From positions 620,001 through 684,000 of the forward strand of contig JAILWI010000001.1 of assembly GCA_025699005.1 (NCBI GenBank): a DNA stretch of 64,000 bases. The letters run 5' to 3'. The stretch comes from Chloroflexota bacterium. Its GTDB lineage: Bacteria; Chloroflexota; Limnocylindria; QHBO01. Shown here in pieces: positions 9,828 to 18,749 of the stretch. Each line of letters begins with the position of its first letter. The stretch's first letter is position 1. The translations under genes and the position numbers were made by a program. The notes under the pieces are model-generated. The model made no database searches. It was not told the DNA's origin and saw nothing but the letters and a program-made list of their open reading frames with translations.

Positions 9828-10338
9828 GCGGAGTGAGGTCGTATCGGGCGATGACGTCGGGCAGCCAATCGGGCTCAACGAACGGCAGCTGGTAGCGCTC
9901 GGCCTCGCGAACGACCGCGTCGAGGTCGACGGGCCCGTGGGCGGTCATCCGCGCCAGGCTCCGGAAGAACTCCTCGAACCCCGCCGGGGTGATGATCTCG
10001 ATCATGCGGGCGGGAGTCGAACCGGCGTTCCACATGGCATGCACCTGGGAGCGAGGCTTGATGATGTAGCCACCCCGGGCCAGCACGACCTCCTGGTCCT
10101 CCGATCGGAAGCCGATCTCGCCCTCGAGCACGATCGAGATCTCGTCCTCGAGCTGATGCACGTGCGGCGGGACGAGCGCCCCGACCTCGAAGGGGTGCTC
10201 GACGATCGACAGCACGCCGCCCGTGTCGCGCCCGTCGATCTTGAACGCCACGCCGATGCCGTCGCCCAGGTCGCCGACCTCGCCCTGGTCGGGCCGGACG
10301 ACCTTCAGCTTCGCTCCGGGGGATTCGTGAACGGCCAT
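9820..10338 (-). CDS. Cupin domain protein
   Basis: Single-domain cupin of 172 aa. Cupin motif 1 reads PPHVHQLEDEISIVLEGEIGF and motif 2 centres on GGYIIKPRSQVHAMWN, giving the usual metal ligands (His, His, Glu, His). The C-terminal 45 residues, rich in aromatic residues, resemble the quercetin-dioxygenase-like cupin group. Likely a small metal-dependent dioxygenase or isomerase of unknown substrate. Confidence 0.85.
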   Translation of the reverse strand: MAVHESPGAKLKVVRPDQGEVGDLGDGIGVAFKIDGRDTGGVLSIVEHPFEVGALVPPHVHQLEDEISIVLEGEIGFRSEDQEVVLARGGYIIKPRSQVHAMWNAGSTPARMIEIITPAGFEEFFRSLARMTAHGPVDLDAVVREAERYQLPFVEPDWLPDVIARYDLTPPT

Positions 10339-10414
10339 GGACGCGGCTCCTCGTTGCTGCTGAACGCCGATTCTGGACCGGCCGTCCGCTCTCCGTCGAC
10401 CGGTGACGGCAGGG

Positions 10415-11344
10415 TCAATCCGACAGGCGGCGGATCACGGGCTCCATGAGCGGGAGCTGCGTCGGCGTCACCGCCAGGTAGGTGACGCCCCAGCGCTCAC
10501 GCCGCGCCAGGAGCGTATCGACGATCTCCTCGGTATCGCCGACCAGGTAGTGGGGGCTTCGTGCGAGCTCGTCCTCGCCGATTCCCCGGGACCGCGGAGG
10601 TGGGGGACCGGTCCGCCGATGGAAGTCGGGGTCGACCTCGAACAGCGAGATGTTGATCTCGATCTCGGCCCACCGTTCACCGGCGGCCTCGCGCACCCAG
10701 GCCACCTTTCGATCGATCGCGGCCTCGGTGATGTCGGTCGGGTCGCCTCCGCCCCGGGGAAGCGATCGCGGGTCGAATCCCACGATGTTCGCCTCACGTG
10801 CGGCGAACGCCAGCAGCTTCGGTCCGCCGCCGCCGATGAAGATCGGTGGGTGGGGCCGCTGGACCGAGGCCGGCAGGTCGCGCTGATGGATGTCGGGGTA
10901 GGCCACATCGGCGTCGTGGTCGATTCGCCCATCGCGCATCGCCTGCTTGAGCATGCCGACGGTGGCGCGCATGCGCCGCAGCCGGTCCGCCGGTGGGTCG
11001 AACGGCAGGCCGGCGGCCTCGTACTCGAGATGATTCCACCCGGCGCCGATGCCGATCTCCAGGCGCCCGTCGGTCACGGCATCGATCGTCGTCAGCTCCT
11101 GCGCGAGCACCGCGGGGTGTCGCAGGTCGTTGTTCAGCACGAATGGGCCGATGCGCAGGCTCGTCACGGCGGCGGCGGCCTGGAGCAACGGCAGGGCTGC
11201 CAGGCTTCCCAGGTGATCCGTGGCCAGCAGGATCGAGATGCCGGCCGCCTCGGCGCGTCTCGCCGTCTCCGCGATCCGGGCCGGATGGCCGTCGTGGGCG
11301 TCCAGGACGAGGCCGAATCGAAATGGCCGCGTCTCGGGCGGCAT
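10415..11344 (-). CDS. LLM class F420-dependent oxidoreductase
   Basis: Second luciferase-like oxidoreductase, 309 aa, closest in style to the TIGR03621-type F420 group (MPPETRPFRFGLVLDAHDG start, ISILLATDHLGSLAALPLLQAAAAVT, RLEIGIGAGWNHLEYEAAGLP). Its ATG shares a base with the stop of the upstream MerB-like gene (TGATG), so the two are co-translated. The pairing suggests a joint role in handling an organic or thiol-reactive compound, but the substrate is unknown. Confidence 0.9.
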   Translation of the reverse strand: MPPETRPFRFGLVLDAHDGHPARIAETARRAEAAGISILLATDHLGSLAALPLLQAAAAVTSLRIGPFVLNNDLRHPAVLAQELTTIDAVTDGRLEIGIGAGWNHLEYEAAGLPFDPPADRLRRMRATVGMLKQAMRDGRIDHDADVAYPDIHQRDLPASVQRPHPPIFIGGGGPKLLAFAAREANIVGFDPRSLPRGGGDPTDITEAAIDRKVAWVREAAGERWAEIEINISLFEVDPDFHRRTGPPPPRSRGIGEDELARSPHYLVGDTEEIVDTLLARRERWGVTYLAVTPTQLPLMEPVIRRLSD

Positions 11345-12027
11345 CAGAGCTTCCAGTACTCGCCCGTGAGGCCGAGCGCCGCGAAGTGAGCCAACAGCTC
11401 GTCCTTGCCCGGACGCGCATAGTCGACCGCGAACTTCGTCCGGTAGATCGGGCCGCTCAACGCGTGGACCTGGTCCGGCGTGAGCGAGGCTGCCTGCTCA
11501 GGTGGTGCGCACAGGTCGGATGCGTCGCGATGCGCCTCGGACGAGAAGAAGACCATCGTGTTCGAGCAGGTGGTGACGATGTCCTCCCACCACTGGGTTG
11601 GCTTCAGGGCCAGGTAGACGATCGCGTCCGCGGGCTCGACCACGCTGGCGCTCCCCCCGCGCATCTCGATGTGGATCGGCTCGGCGCAGTGATGGCACGC
11701 CGAGTCGACCGTCACGTCGGCCTCGTCGAGCATGGCGTGGAAGGCGACCGCGTCCCACGCGCAGTTCGCGAAATAGGTGCGCTCCTTCGTCGTGACCCGG
11801 AACGGCGTCGCGATGGCGGAGTAGGGAAAGGCCATCAGGATGCGTGCGGTGCCGCGGACCAGCGCGATGTGCCGCGCGGCGTCCAGCTCCCGGAGGATCT
11901 CGGCCGCATCGTCGCGGGCGAGCGAGAACTCGACCATGAGCTGCTCGACCACGGGCGGGACGCCATGCCGATCGAAGTGCTCGAAGATGAGGCGCCGGAT
12001 GCGCTGGGTCACCGTCGGGGCGTTCAT
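11344..12027 (-). CDS. Alkylmercury lyase (MerB)-like protein
   Basis: 227 aa, with an N-terminal winged helix (residues 1-60) and a C-terminal MerB-like domain. MerB cleaves carbon-mercury bonds with two Cys and an Asp. The expected pattern is visible: ANCAWDAVAF gives the first Cys with Asp three residues later, and TTCSNTMVFFSSEAH gives the second Cys near residue 155. HHCAEP supplies further thiols. There is no merA, merR or merT nearby, so either it acts alone or it is a MerB-fold protein with another substrate. It is the first gene of a pair with the LLM oxidoreductase. Confidence 0.8.
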   Translation of the reverse strand: MNAPTVTQRIRRLIFEHFDRHGVPPVVEQLMVEFSLARDDAAEILRELDAARHIALVRGTARILMAFPYSAIATPFRVTTKERTYFANCAWDAVAFHAMLDEADVTVDSACHHCAEPIHIEMRGGSASVVEPADAIVYLALKPTQWWEDIVTTCSNTMVFFSSEAHRDASDLCAPPEQAASLTPDQVHALSGPIYRTKFAVDYARPGKDELLAHFAALGLTGEYWKL

Positions 12028-12077
12028 GCCGGACCTTGTGCGGGAGATATCGGCGCAGTGTAGCGACGGCCTCGGGT

Positions 12078-12115
12078 CTCAGCGGGCGCACAGCCTCCTC
12101 TCAGGCCGGCCTCAG
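12078..12115 (+). promoter_or_regulatory. Phased CTCAG direct repeats, likely response-regulator operator
   Basis: CTCAG occurs at 12078, 12100 and 12111, spaced 22 and 11 bp, so all three lie on one face of the helix. The last two form CTCAGGCCGGCCTCAGGG. OmpR/PhoP-type regulators bind such 11-bp-spaced direct repeats. The site precedes a small membrane protein gene, an OmpR-type regulator and its kinase, so autoregulation is likely. Confidence 0.55.
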
Positions 12116-12255
12116 GGTCCGGTCCTCGCCCCCGCTTGAGCCCGCGGCATCCGCGCCGATCCCACACGACGTTCACAGTTCCTGCGCAATTCCACGCCAC
12201 TCTGCATGGCAGTGGTCGGACAGCGACCAGTGAATTGCATGAGGAGTGCATCGAC

Positions 12256-12645
12256 ATGAACGTCTTTCGAGTTCTGGCCTTCGTGCTGGCGCTCGTCGTC
12301 GCCGTCGGCATCGGGACGGCCGTGTACAACGCCGGCGTGACGGCCGGCCTGGCGGAGGCGGCGCGGCAGGCCGCAGCGAACGGGGATCCCGTGCCGGTCG
12401 TCCCGGGCGGCTACTACGGCTGGGGTCCGTACGGCCCGGGATTCTTCGGGTTCGGGTTCTTCGGGATCATCTTCTGGATCCTGGGGATCTTCCTCATCAT
12501 CGGCCTCGTGCGCGGCGCCTTCGGACGCGGCCGATGGGGTGGCCCGGGCGGCGGCCCCGGCCGCCGTGAAGGGATCGAGGCATGGCATCGCGAGCTGCAT
12601 CGAAGGGATGGCAGCGACAGCCAGCCGAGCACCTCCGGCGGATGA
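12256..12645 (+). CDS. Small membrane protein linked to two-component system
   Basis: 129 aa. The start at 12256 (MNVFRVLAFVLALVVAVGIG) has GAGGAG upstream; the track begins 40 codons earlier in non-coding sequence. There are two membrane segments (residues 4-24 and about 62-85), separated by an Ala-rich stretch and a Gly/Tyr/Phe-rich GGYYGWGPYGPGFFGFGFFG loop, then a Gly/Arg-rich tail. It is followed by the response regulator and kinase and lies behind the CTCAG repeats, so it may be a membrane-stress target or accessory of that system. No known function. Confidence 0.75.
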   Translation: MNVFRVLAFVLALVVAVGIGTAVYNAGVTAGLAEAARQAAANGDPVPVVPGGYYGWGPYGPGFFGFGFFGIIFWILGIFLIIGLVRGAFGRGRWGGPGGGPGRREGIEAWHRELHRRDGSDSQPSTSGG

Positions 12646-12667
12646 CGCGGCCTACCATGGCCACACG

Positions 12668-13342
12668 ATGCCGCAGATCCTGATCGTGGACGACGAGCCG
12701 AAGATCCTTCGGCTCGTCCACGACTTCCTCGAAGCCTCGGGCTTCGACGTGGCGAGCGCTTCCTCGGGCGAGGAGGCGCTCATGCGCGTCAGGACCGATC
12801 CACCGGACCTCGTCGTGCTGGACCTCGGACTGCCCGGTCTCGATGGGCTGGACGTCACCCGCGCGATCCGGCGCGCCGGTGACCTCCCGATCATCATGCT
12901 CACCGCCCGTGACGACGAGACGGACAAGCTCATCGGCCTCGAGCTTGGGGCAGACGACTACGTCACCAAGCCGTTCAGCCCGCGTGAGCTCGTGGCTCGC
13001 ATCCGTGCCGTGCTGCGCCGCCACGCGGGCGCCGGGGATCCCGAGACGCTGCGCGCCGGCGACCTCGTCCTGGACGTGCCACGGATGCGGGTGACCCGCG
13101 ACGGCGAGCCGGTGGACCTCACCGCCACCGAATTCTCGCTGCTCGCCCACATGGCCCGGCAGCCCGGGCGTGTCTTCACGCGCTCGCAGCTGCTGGACGC
13201 GATCCACGGGGTCGCCTTCGAGTCCTACGAGCGCGCGATCGACGCGCACATCAAGAACATCCGGCGCAAGCTCGAGCGCGACCCTCGGTCGCCCCGCCAC
13301 CTCGTCACCGTGTACGGCGTGGGGTACCGCCTTGCCGAGTGA
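12668..13342 (+). CDS. OmpR-family response regulator
   Basis: 224 aa. Receiver domain 1-115 has DDE acidic residues, the phosphoacceptor Asp in LVVLDLGLPGLDG, and Thr/Lys switch residues (MLTARDD, YVTKPFSP). A winged-helix DNA-binding domain follows (about 128-222, ATEFSLLAHMARQPGRVFTRSQLLDA, RRKLERDPRSPRHLVTVYGVGYRL). The start is ATG 12668; the track starts 43 codons early. TACCAT lies nine bases upstream. It probably binds the CTCAG repeats ahead of the operon. Confidence 0.96.
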   Translation: MPQILIVDDEPKILRLVHDFLEASGFDVASASSGEEALMRVRTDPPDLVVLDLGLPGLDGLDVTRAIRRAGDLPIIMLTARDDETDKLIGLELGADDYVTKPFSPRELVARIRAVLRRHAGAGDPETLRAGDLVLDVPRMRVTRDGEPVDLTATEFSLLAHMARQPGRVFTRSQLLDAIHGVAFESYERAIDAHIKNIRRKLERDPRSPRHLVTVYGVGYRLAE

Positions 13343-14453
13343 GCGCCGACGCCCTGCGTGGGGTCCCGGCCGCTGGCGGCACGGTGGCGGACGTCCACCG
13401 TGGTGGCCGGAAGGCGAGGCATTTCCGCCGGAAGGTGCGGACGCCTGGCGGACCATGCGTGGCCGGTTCGCCCGTCGGGCGGCGGGCTTCGTCGGCCTGG
13501 TCGTGCTGTTCCTGGTGGTCCTGACTGCCGCCGTGTCGTGGCTGCTGACGACGCTGTTCGGCGGTGGGTGGGTCTCGGTCGTCCTCCTCGTCTTCGTCCT
13601 CCTGGTCGCCGCCGCCGTCATTCGACAGGTCGTTCGCTCCGTCCGGCTCACCGTCGCGCCCATGGGCGACCTGATCGAGGCATCGGCGCGGGTCGAAGCA
13701 GGGGAGCTCGGCACGGTGGTCCCCGAGCGCGGTCCGCGCGAGGTTCGCACCCTCGCTCGCGCGTTCAACGCGATGAGCGCACGACTGGCTGCGAACGAGA
13801 ACGAGCGACGACGCCTGATCGCCGATGTCAGCCACGAGCTGCGGACGCCGCTGACCGTGATCCAGGGCGACGTCGAGGGGATGATCGACGGGCTCTATCC
13901 GGCGGACGTCGAGCATCTCGAACGGATCCTCGCGGAGACTCGCCAGCTCGAGCGTCTGATCGACGACCTGCGCACGCTCTCGCTCGCCGATGCCGGCGCA
14001 CTGGGTCTTCAGCGTGAGCCGACCGATCTCGCCGTTCTGACGGCCGATGCGGTCTCGGCGCTCGAACCGCAGGCCGACGCCGCCGGAGTGACGATGGCCG
14101 TCGACGCCGACGTCGACCTGCCGACGATCGACGTCGACCCGCTCCGGATCCGCCAGGTCGTCACGAACCTCGTCATGAACGCGCTGCGCCACACGGCGCG
14201 GGGCGGCCGAGTCATCGCCCAGGTCCGTGCCGACGCGGATGGCCAGCTGCTTTCGGTGAGCGACACCGGTGTCGGGATGGACGCCGAGACGGCGACGCGG
14301 GCCTTCGAGCGCTTCTGGCGCACGGCCGACTCGTCGGGCGCTGGATTGGGCCTTGCCATCGTCCGCGACCTCGTGACGGCGCACGGCGGAACGGTCGATC
14401 TGCGATCGGAGCCGGGGCGTGGGACGACGGTGACCTGTCGCTTCGAGCGCTAG
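13332..14453 (+). CDS. Sensor histidine kinase
   Basis: Membrane kinase partner of the preceding regulator, about 373 aa. I propose a TTG start at 13332, overlapping the regulator gene by 11 nt, because the residues between it and the first ATG (13455) contain RPPWWPEGEAFPPEG, an N-terminal motif recurrent in kinases of this type. Two membrane segments follow (about residues 52-75 and 80-98), then HAMP, a HisKA domain with VSHELRTPLT (His near 185) and an HATPase domain with NLVMNALRH, DTGVGM and GAGLGLAIV. If the ATG is used, the protein has 332 aa. Confidence 0.92.
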   Translation: MPSERRRPAWGPGRWRHGGGRPPWWPEGEAFPPEGADAWRTMRGRFARRAAGFVGLVVLFLVVLTAAVSWLLTTLFGGGWVSVVLLVFVLLVAAAVIRQVVRSVRLTVAPMGDLIEASARVEAGELGTVVPERGPREVRTLARAFNAMSARLAANENERRRLIADVSHELRTPLTVIQGDVEGMIDGLYPADVEHLERILAETRQLERLIDDLRTLSLADAGALGLQREPTDLAVLTADAVSALEPQADAAGVTMAVDADVDLPTIDVDPLRIRQVVTNLVMNALRHTARGGRVIAQVRADADGQLLSVSDTGVGMDAETATRAFERFWRTADSSGAGLGLAIVRDLVTAHGGTVDLRSEPGRGTTVTCRFER

Positions 14454-14464
14454 CATCTGCGCCG

Positions 14465-16078
14465 ATGAAGCAGGTGACCCACGCCGACCTGGCCTTTCTC
14501 GGCGCACGCGTCGAGGCCATGCACCCGGGTGCCCCACCTGCTGACGCGGTCGCGGTTCGGGGCGGTCAGATCATCGCGGTCGGGGCGGTCCGTGACGTGC
14601 GGGAGCTCATCGGCCCGGCGACCGAGGTCATCGAGCTGTCCGGCGAGACGCTGCTGCCCGGATTCCAGGACGCGCACATCCACCCGATCGAGGGCGGCCT
14701 GCTCGCCGATCGCTGCGACCTCCATCCGCTCGCCGACGCGACTGCGTACCTGGCGGCGGTCGAGCGATACGCCGCCGCGCATCCCGAGCGTCCATGGGTC
14801 GAGGGCAGCGGATGGTCCCTCTCGGCGTTTCCGCGCGGCGAGCCGGGGCGCGAGCTGCTCGACCGAATCGTTCCGGATCGACCCGCGATGCTCGAGAGCA
14901 ATGACGGGCACGTCGCCTGGGTGAACACGCGAGCTCTCGAGCTCGCCGGGGTGACGGCTTCCACCGCTGAGCCGGCCGACGGACGAATCGCGCGCGACGA
15001 ACACGGCGCGCCGACCGGCACGCTCGTCGACGGCGCGATCGACCTGGTCGCCCGCCACCTGCCCCCGCCGACCCACAAGGACCTGCTCGGGGGCCTTCGG
15101 GCCGCGCAGCAGCAGCTCCACGCGCTCGGCATCACGGCATGGCAGGACGCCCACGTCGAGCCGGCCAACCTGGCCGTGTACCGCGAGGCGGCGTCATCCG
15201 GCTGGCTGACCGCGCGGGTGGTTGCCGCCCTCTGGTGGGACCGCGAGCGTGGGCTCGAGCAGATTGAGGAGTTCGAGGAGCAGCGATCGGAGGGCGCGGT
15301 GGGCCGGCTGCGGGCCGACAGCGTGAAGCTCATGCTCGACGGCATCCTGGAGTCCCGAACCGCGTTCCTGAACGATCCCTACACCGGCACCGGTGACGCC
15401 GGCGTCCCGTTCATCGACCCCGATCTCCTGCATCGGGCAGTGGTCGAGCTGGATCGCCGGGGCTTCCAGGCCCATTTCCACGCCATCGGCGATGGTGCCA
15501 TCCGGCTGGCGCTCGACGCCATCGAGTCGGCACGAACGAGGAACGGCCCGGGCGACCGCCGTCATCACATCAGCCATCTCGAGCTGATCCATCCGGACGA
15601 CATCCCGCGCTTCGCGGCACTCGACGCGGTCGCCAACATCCAGCCCTTCTGGGCGGTCGATGACGATCAGATGCAGGAGCTTCGCATCCCGTCGCTGGGG
15701 CCGGATCGGGCTGGCTGGCAGTTCTCGTTCGGCAGCCTGGCGCGATCCGGTGCCCGGCTCGCGGCCGGCAGCGACTGGACGGTCACGACCGCGAACCCGC
15801 TGCTGGAGATCGAGGTGGCCGTCCACCGCGTGCCGCCCGACGACCGCGACGCCGCGCCCTTCCTCCCCGATGAGTGCCTCAGCCTCGACGAGGCTCTCGC
15901 GGCCTTCACCATCGGCAGTGCGTGGGTGAACCATCTCGACCGCGACACGGGCAGCATCGAGGTCGGCAAGCTCGCCGACCTCGTCATCCTCGACCGCGAT
16001 CTTCGCGAGGCCGACGCGGGACCGATCGGCGAGGCGACCGTTCGGGGGACGTGGGTGGAGGGCGAGCGGGTCTTCTAG
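14465..16078 (+). CDS. Amidohydrolase family protein (YtcJ-like)
   Basis: 537 aa metal-dependent hydrolase of the YtcJ/NfdA-like group, which hydrolyses N-formyl or amide compounds. Metal-binding marks are DAHIHP (near 75), the HFHAIGD segment near 340, HHISHLELIHPDD and GSDWTVTTANPL near 435. The final part has ITIGSAWVNHLDRDTGSIEVGKLADLV-like composite-domain sequence. TAGCAT lies eight bases before the ATG (its TAG is the kinase stop), consistent with its own leaderless promoter. Ends with a 4-nt overlap with the convergent membrane protein gene. Confidence 0.93.
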   Translation: MKQVTHADLAFLGARVEAMHPGAPPADAVAVRGGQIIAVGAVRDVRELIGPATEVIELSGETLLPGFQDAHIHPIEGGLLADRCDLHPLADATAYLAAVERYAAAHPERPWVEGSGWSLSAFPRGEPGRELLDRIVPDRPAMLESNDGHVAWVNTRALELAGVTASTAEPADGRIARDEHGAPTGTLVDGAIDLVARHLPPPTHKDLLGGLRAAQQQLHALGITAWQDAHVEPANLAVYREAASSGWLTARVVAALWWDRERGLEQIEEFEEQRSEGAVGRLRADSVKLMLDGILESRTAFLNDPYTGTGDAGVPFIDPDLLHRAVVELDRRGFQAHFHAIGDGAIRLALDAIESARTRNGPGDRRHHISHLELIHPDDIPRFAALDAVANIQPFWAVDDDQMQELRIPSLGPDRAGWQFSFGSLARSGARLAAGSDWTVTTANPLLEIEVAVHRVPPDDRDAAPFLPDECLSLDEALAAFTIGSAWVNHLDRDTGSIEVGKLADLVILDRDLREADAGPIGEATVRGTWVEGERVF

Positions 16079-16644
16079 GCCAGCGCGCGGCCGAGCGCGA
16101 CGATCCAGCCGAGGAAGGACCCGAGCAGCGCGACGCCGAAGACGGACCAGACCCCGATCGGCAGCAGCGGCCAGGTCGCCGCCGCCAGCGCCAGGGCCGC
16201 GGCGAACGCGACACCCCACCAGCCGACCGGCGGCTCGAGCAATCGTCCGCGAAGGGACAGAACGGCGAGCGCGGCGGCCCACAGCATGAAGGGCAGCACG
16301 CCGAACCCGAGCGTCGCGAATGAGACGCCGAGCGGAATGAGGCCGGTCACGAGCAGCACCTGGCCGACGACGAGGACCGCGATCCCGCCGATGGCGAGCA
16401 GTGCCAGCCAGGAGAACCAGGCTCCGGCAACCGACGCGGCTCGCCGGCGAACCTCGAGCACCGCGGGGATCAGCAGGATGAACGTCAGGCCGAGCAGGAT
16501 GTCGTTGATCGGTCCGAAGATGCCTCCGAGTGGTCCGAAGAACAGCGCGAGGGCGATCCCCGAGAGCAGGAGCGTCACCGCTGCGGCGAACGTGGTCGTC
16601 GCGGCTCGCGCGGTCGATGATGTGGGCTGGGCGTCGACAGTCAT
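16075..16644 (-). CDS. Multi-spanning membrane protein of unknown function
   Basis: 189 aa, six predicted membrane segments and almost no soluble loops. The start is set at the ATG at 16644 rather than GTG 16650 because TAGCCT lies exactly six bases upstream. Nothing in the sequence gives a family I can name. Alternating hydrophobic segments with the RRRAASVAG loop suggest a DUF-type integral membrane protein. Confidence 0.75.
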   Translation of the reverse strand: MTVDAQPTSSTARAATTTFAAAVTLLLSGIALALFFGPLGGIFGPINDILLGLTFILLIPAVLEVRRRAASVAGAWFSWLALLAIGGIAVLVVGQVLLVTGLIPLGVSFATLGFGVLPFMLWAAALAVLSLRGRLLEPPVGWWGVAFAAALALAAATWPLLPIGVWSVFGVALLGSFLGWIVALGRALA

Positions 16645-16803
16645 GCCCACAGGCTACCGGGGTCGGGCGATGCCACGGCAGTCCTCAGCGCACCGAGCCG
16701 GCATGTGGCGGGCTGCGCGCACGCCCCGTAGTATGGGCGCACGAGCATCCGCGCCCGCGACCGTCATCGGCAGCGTCGGGCACCCCGATGAAGGAGACGA
16801 GTC

Positions 16804-17616
16804 TTGGCCACCGACGTACGGCAGCGCAACAACGTGCGCGTTGGGGGCAAGGGCACCCAGCCGATGCTGTTCGCGCATGGGTTCGGCTGCGACCAGAACA
16901 TGTGGCGCTGGATGACGCCGGCGTTCGAGGACGACTACCAGATCGTGCTGTTCGACTACGTGGGCAGCGGCAAGTCCGACCTGTCGGCCTACGATCGCCG
17001 GCGCTACGCCAGCCTCGACGGTTATGCGCAAGACATCGTCGACATCGTCCGCGAGCTCGATCTTCGCGACGTCATTCTCGTCGCGCACTCGGTGAGCAGC
17101 ATGATCGGGATCCTGGCCGCCATCCAGGAGCCGGATCGGTTCGCGCAGCTGATCCTCATCGGGCCATCGCCGAGCTACCTCAACGATGCCGACTACCGGG
17201 GAGGATTCGAGCGGGCCGACATCGAGGGGCTCCTCGACCTCATGGACAAGAACTACATCGGCTGGGCCAACTTCCTGACCCCGGTGATCATGAAGAACGA
17301 GGATCGGCCCGAGCTCACGCGCGAGCTCCACGAGAGCTTCTGCTCGACGGACCCGGTCATCGCGCGGCAGTTCGCGGAGGTCACGTTCCTCTCGGACAAT
17401 CGCAGCGATCTGCCGCGCCTCACGGTCCCGGCCCTGGTCCTCCAGTGCACGGAGGACGCGATCGCGCCGCAGGGAGTCGGTGAGTACGTCGCGGACCGCG
17501 TTCCGAATGCGACGTTCCGGCAGCTGGGCGCCATCGGCCACTGCCCGCACATGAGCCACCCCGAGGAGACGATCGCCGCGATCCGCGAGCACCTGGCGGG
17601 AGTCAAGGCTGCCTGA
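16804..17616 (+). CDS. rsbQ: RsbQ-type alpha/beta hydrolase
   Basis: 270 aa alpha/beta hydrolase closely resembling Bacillus RsbQ, the partner that activates the PAS phosphatase RsbP in energy stress, and plant D14/KAI2 receptors. Visible are the nucleophile elbow VAHSVSSMIG (Ser near 97), GPSPSYLNDADY, KNYIGWANF, CSTDPVIARQFAE, Asp in LVLQCTEDAIAPQ and catalytic His in IGHCPHMSHPEE. The start is TTG with an AAGGAG ribosome-binding site seven bases upstream. Only 4 nt separate it from a PAS-domain histidine kinase, so the pair probably senses a small hydrophobic ligand together. Confidence 0.93.
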   Translation: MATDVRQRNNVRVGGKGTQPMLFAHGFGCDQNMWRWMTPAFEDDYQIVLFDYVGSGKSDLSAYDRRRYASLDGYAQDIVDIVRELDLRDVILVAHSVSSMIGILAAIQEPDRFAQLILIGPSPSYLNDADYRGGFERADIEGLLDLMDKNYIGWANFLTPVIMKNEDRPELTRELHESFCSTDPVIARQFAEVTFLSDNRSDLPRLTVPALVLQCTEDAIAPQGVGEYVADRVPNATFRQLGAIGHCPHMSHPEETIAAIREHLAGVKAA

Positions 17617-17620
17617 ATCC

Positions 17621-18712
17621 ATGCCACGGCTGGCCCCGCTCGACCCGATCCTCGACGGGGCCGCCTGCGGCTACCTGTCGATCGACGAGACGGGCACGGT
17701 CCGCGCGGCGAACACGACCCTCGCCGAGCTCATCGGCCGACCGCGCGCCCAGATCGAGCAGCATCACATCGACACCCTCCTGTCACCGGCGGGCAGGATC
17801 TTCTACACCACGCATCTCTTCCCGCTTCTCCGGCTTCACCGGCGAGCGGAGGAGGTGTACCTGCCGCTCCGCAATGCCAGCGACGAGGAGATTCCCGTCC
17901 TCGTCAACGGCGTGGCCCGCGCGGCGGACGAAGGCACGCTGCACGATCTCATCGTCGTGCCCGTGCGTCAGCGGAACGAGCTGGAGAGCGAGCTCATCGC
18001 CGCCCGAGAGGTGGCGCAGCAGGCTGCTGCGGCCAAGGACCGATTCCTGTCGATCGTGTCGCACGAGCTCCGCACGCCGCTCGGCGCCGCCCGTGGCTAT
18101 GCCGAGCTCCTGCTTCGTGAGCGGAACGGGACGCTGACCGATGGCCAGCGTCAGTACGTTCAGCGGATCCTGAACGCGACGGTGTACCAGGCCTCGCTGA
18201 TCGAGGACATCCTCGACTACGCCGGCCAGCACGGGCAGCGGCGAACGCTCGAGATCGAAACGCTCGAGCTCGAGGACGTGATGGAGCGTGCGGAAACGCT
18301 CCTCGCCGTGCGTGCTGGCGAGGAGCAGCGTGCGCTTCGCCGCGAGCCACGGTCGGCGTCCGGGACCCTGCGCGGGGATCCGAGGGCCATCCAGCAGATC
18401 CTCCTCAACCTCGGCACGAACGCGATCAAGTTCAGCCCGCCCGACGCGGAGGTGCTGCTGACGTCCGATGTGAGCGGCGAGGTCGTGAGGATCGGCGTCA
18501 GGGATACCGGGACCGGGATTCCGGACGACCAGCTCGATCGGATCTTCGAGCCATTCGTCCGCGTCGATTCCTCGGCGGCGGCCAGCGCCAAGGGCCTCGG
18601 CCTCGGACTGGCGATCAGCCGCGACCTCGCGCGGTCGATGGGTGGCGACATCACGGTCGAGAGCACGCTCGGCGAAGGCTCGCTCTTCACGCTGGAGCTG
18701 CCGGTCGGCTGA
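17621..18712 (+). CDS. PAS-domain histidine kinase, RsbQ partner
   Basis: Soluble sensor kinase, 363 aa. The N-terminal PAS domain (about 5-120: GAACGYLSIDETGTVRAANTT, FYTTHLFPLLRLHRRAEEVYLPL) resembles the PAS domain of RsbP. A coiled linker then leads to HisKA (VSHELRTPLGAARGYAELL, His near 148) and HATPase (NLGTNAIKFSPPD, DTGTGIPDDQLDRIFEPF, GLGLGLAISRDL). No membrane segments. It follows the RsbQ gene by 4 nt, and no RsbP-type phosphatase is nearby, so the kinase seems to take its place. No response regulator is adjacent. Confidence 0.93.
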   Translation: MPRLAPLDPILDGAACGYLSIDETGTVRAANTTLAELIGRPRAQIEQHHIDTLLSPAGRIFYTTHLFPLLRLHRRAEEVYLPLRNASDEEIPVLVNGVARAADEGTLHDLIVVPVRQRNELESELIAAREVAQQAAAAKDRFLSIVSHELRTPLGAARGYAELLLRERNGTLTDGQRQYVQRILNATVYQASLIEDILDYAGQHGQRRTLEIETLELEDVMERAETLLAVRAGEEQRALRREPRSASGTLRGDPRAIQQILLNLGTNAIKFSPPDAEVLLTSDVSGEVVRIGVRDTGTGIPDDQLDRIFEPFVRVDSSAAASAKGLGLGLAISRDLARSMGGDITVESTLGEGSLFTLELPVG

Positions 18713-18749
18713 CGGGCCGCCGACGCCACGGAGCGCTATCCTCGGATCC

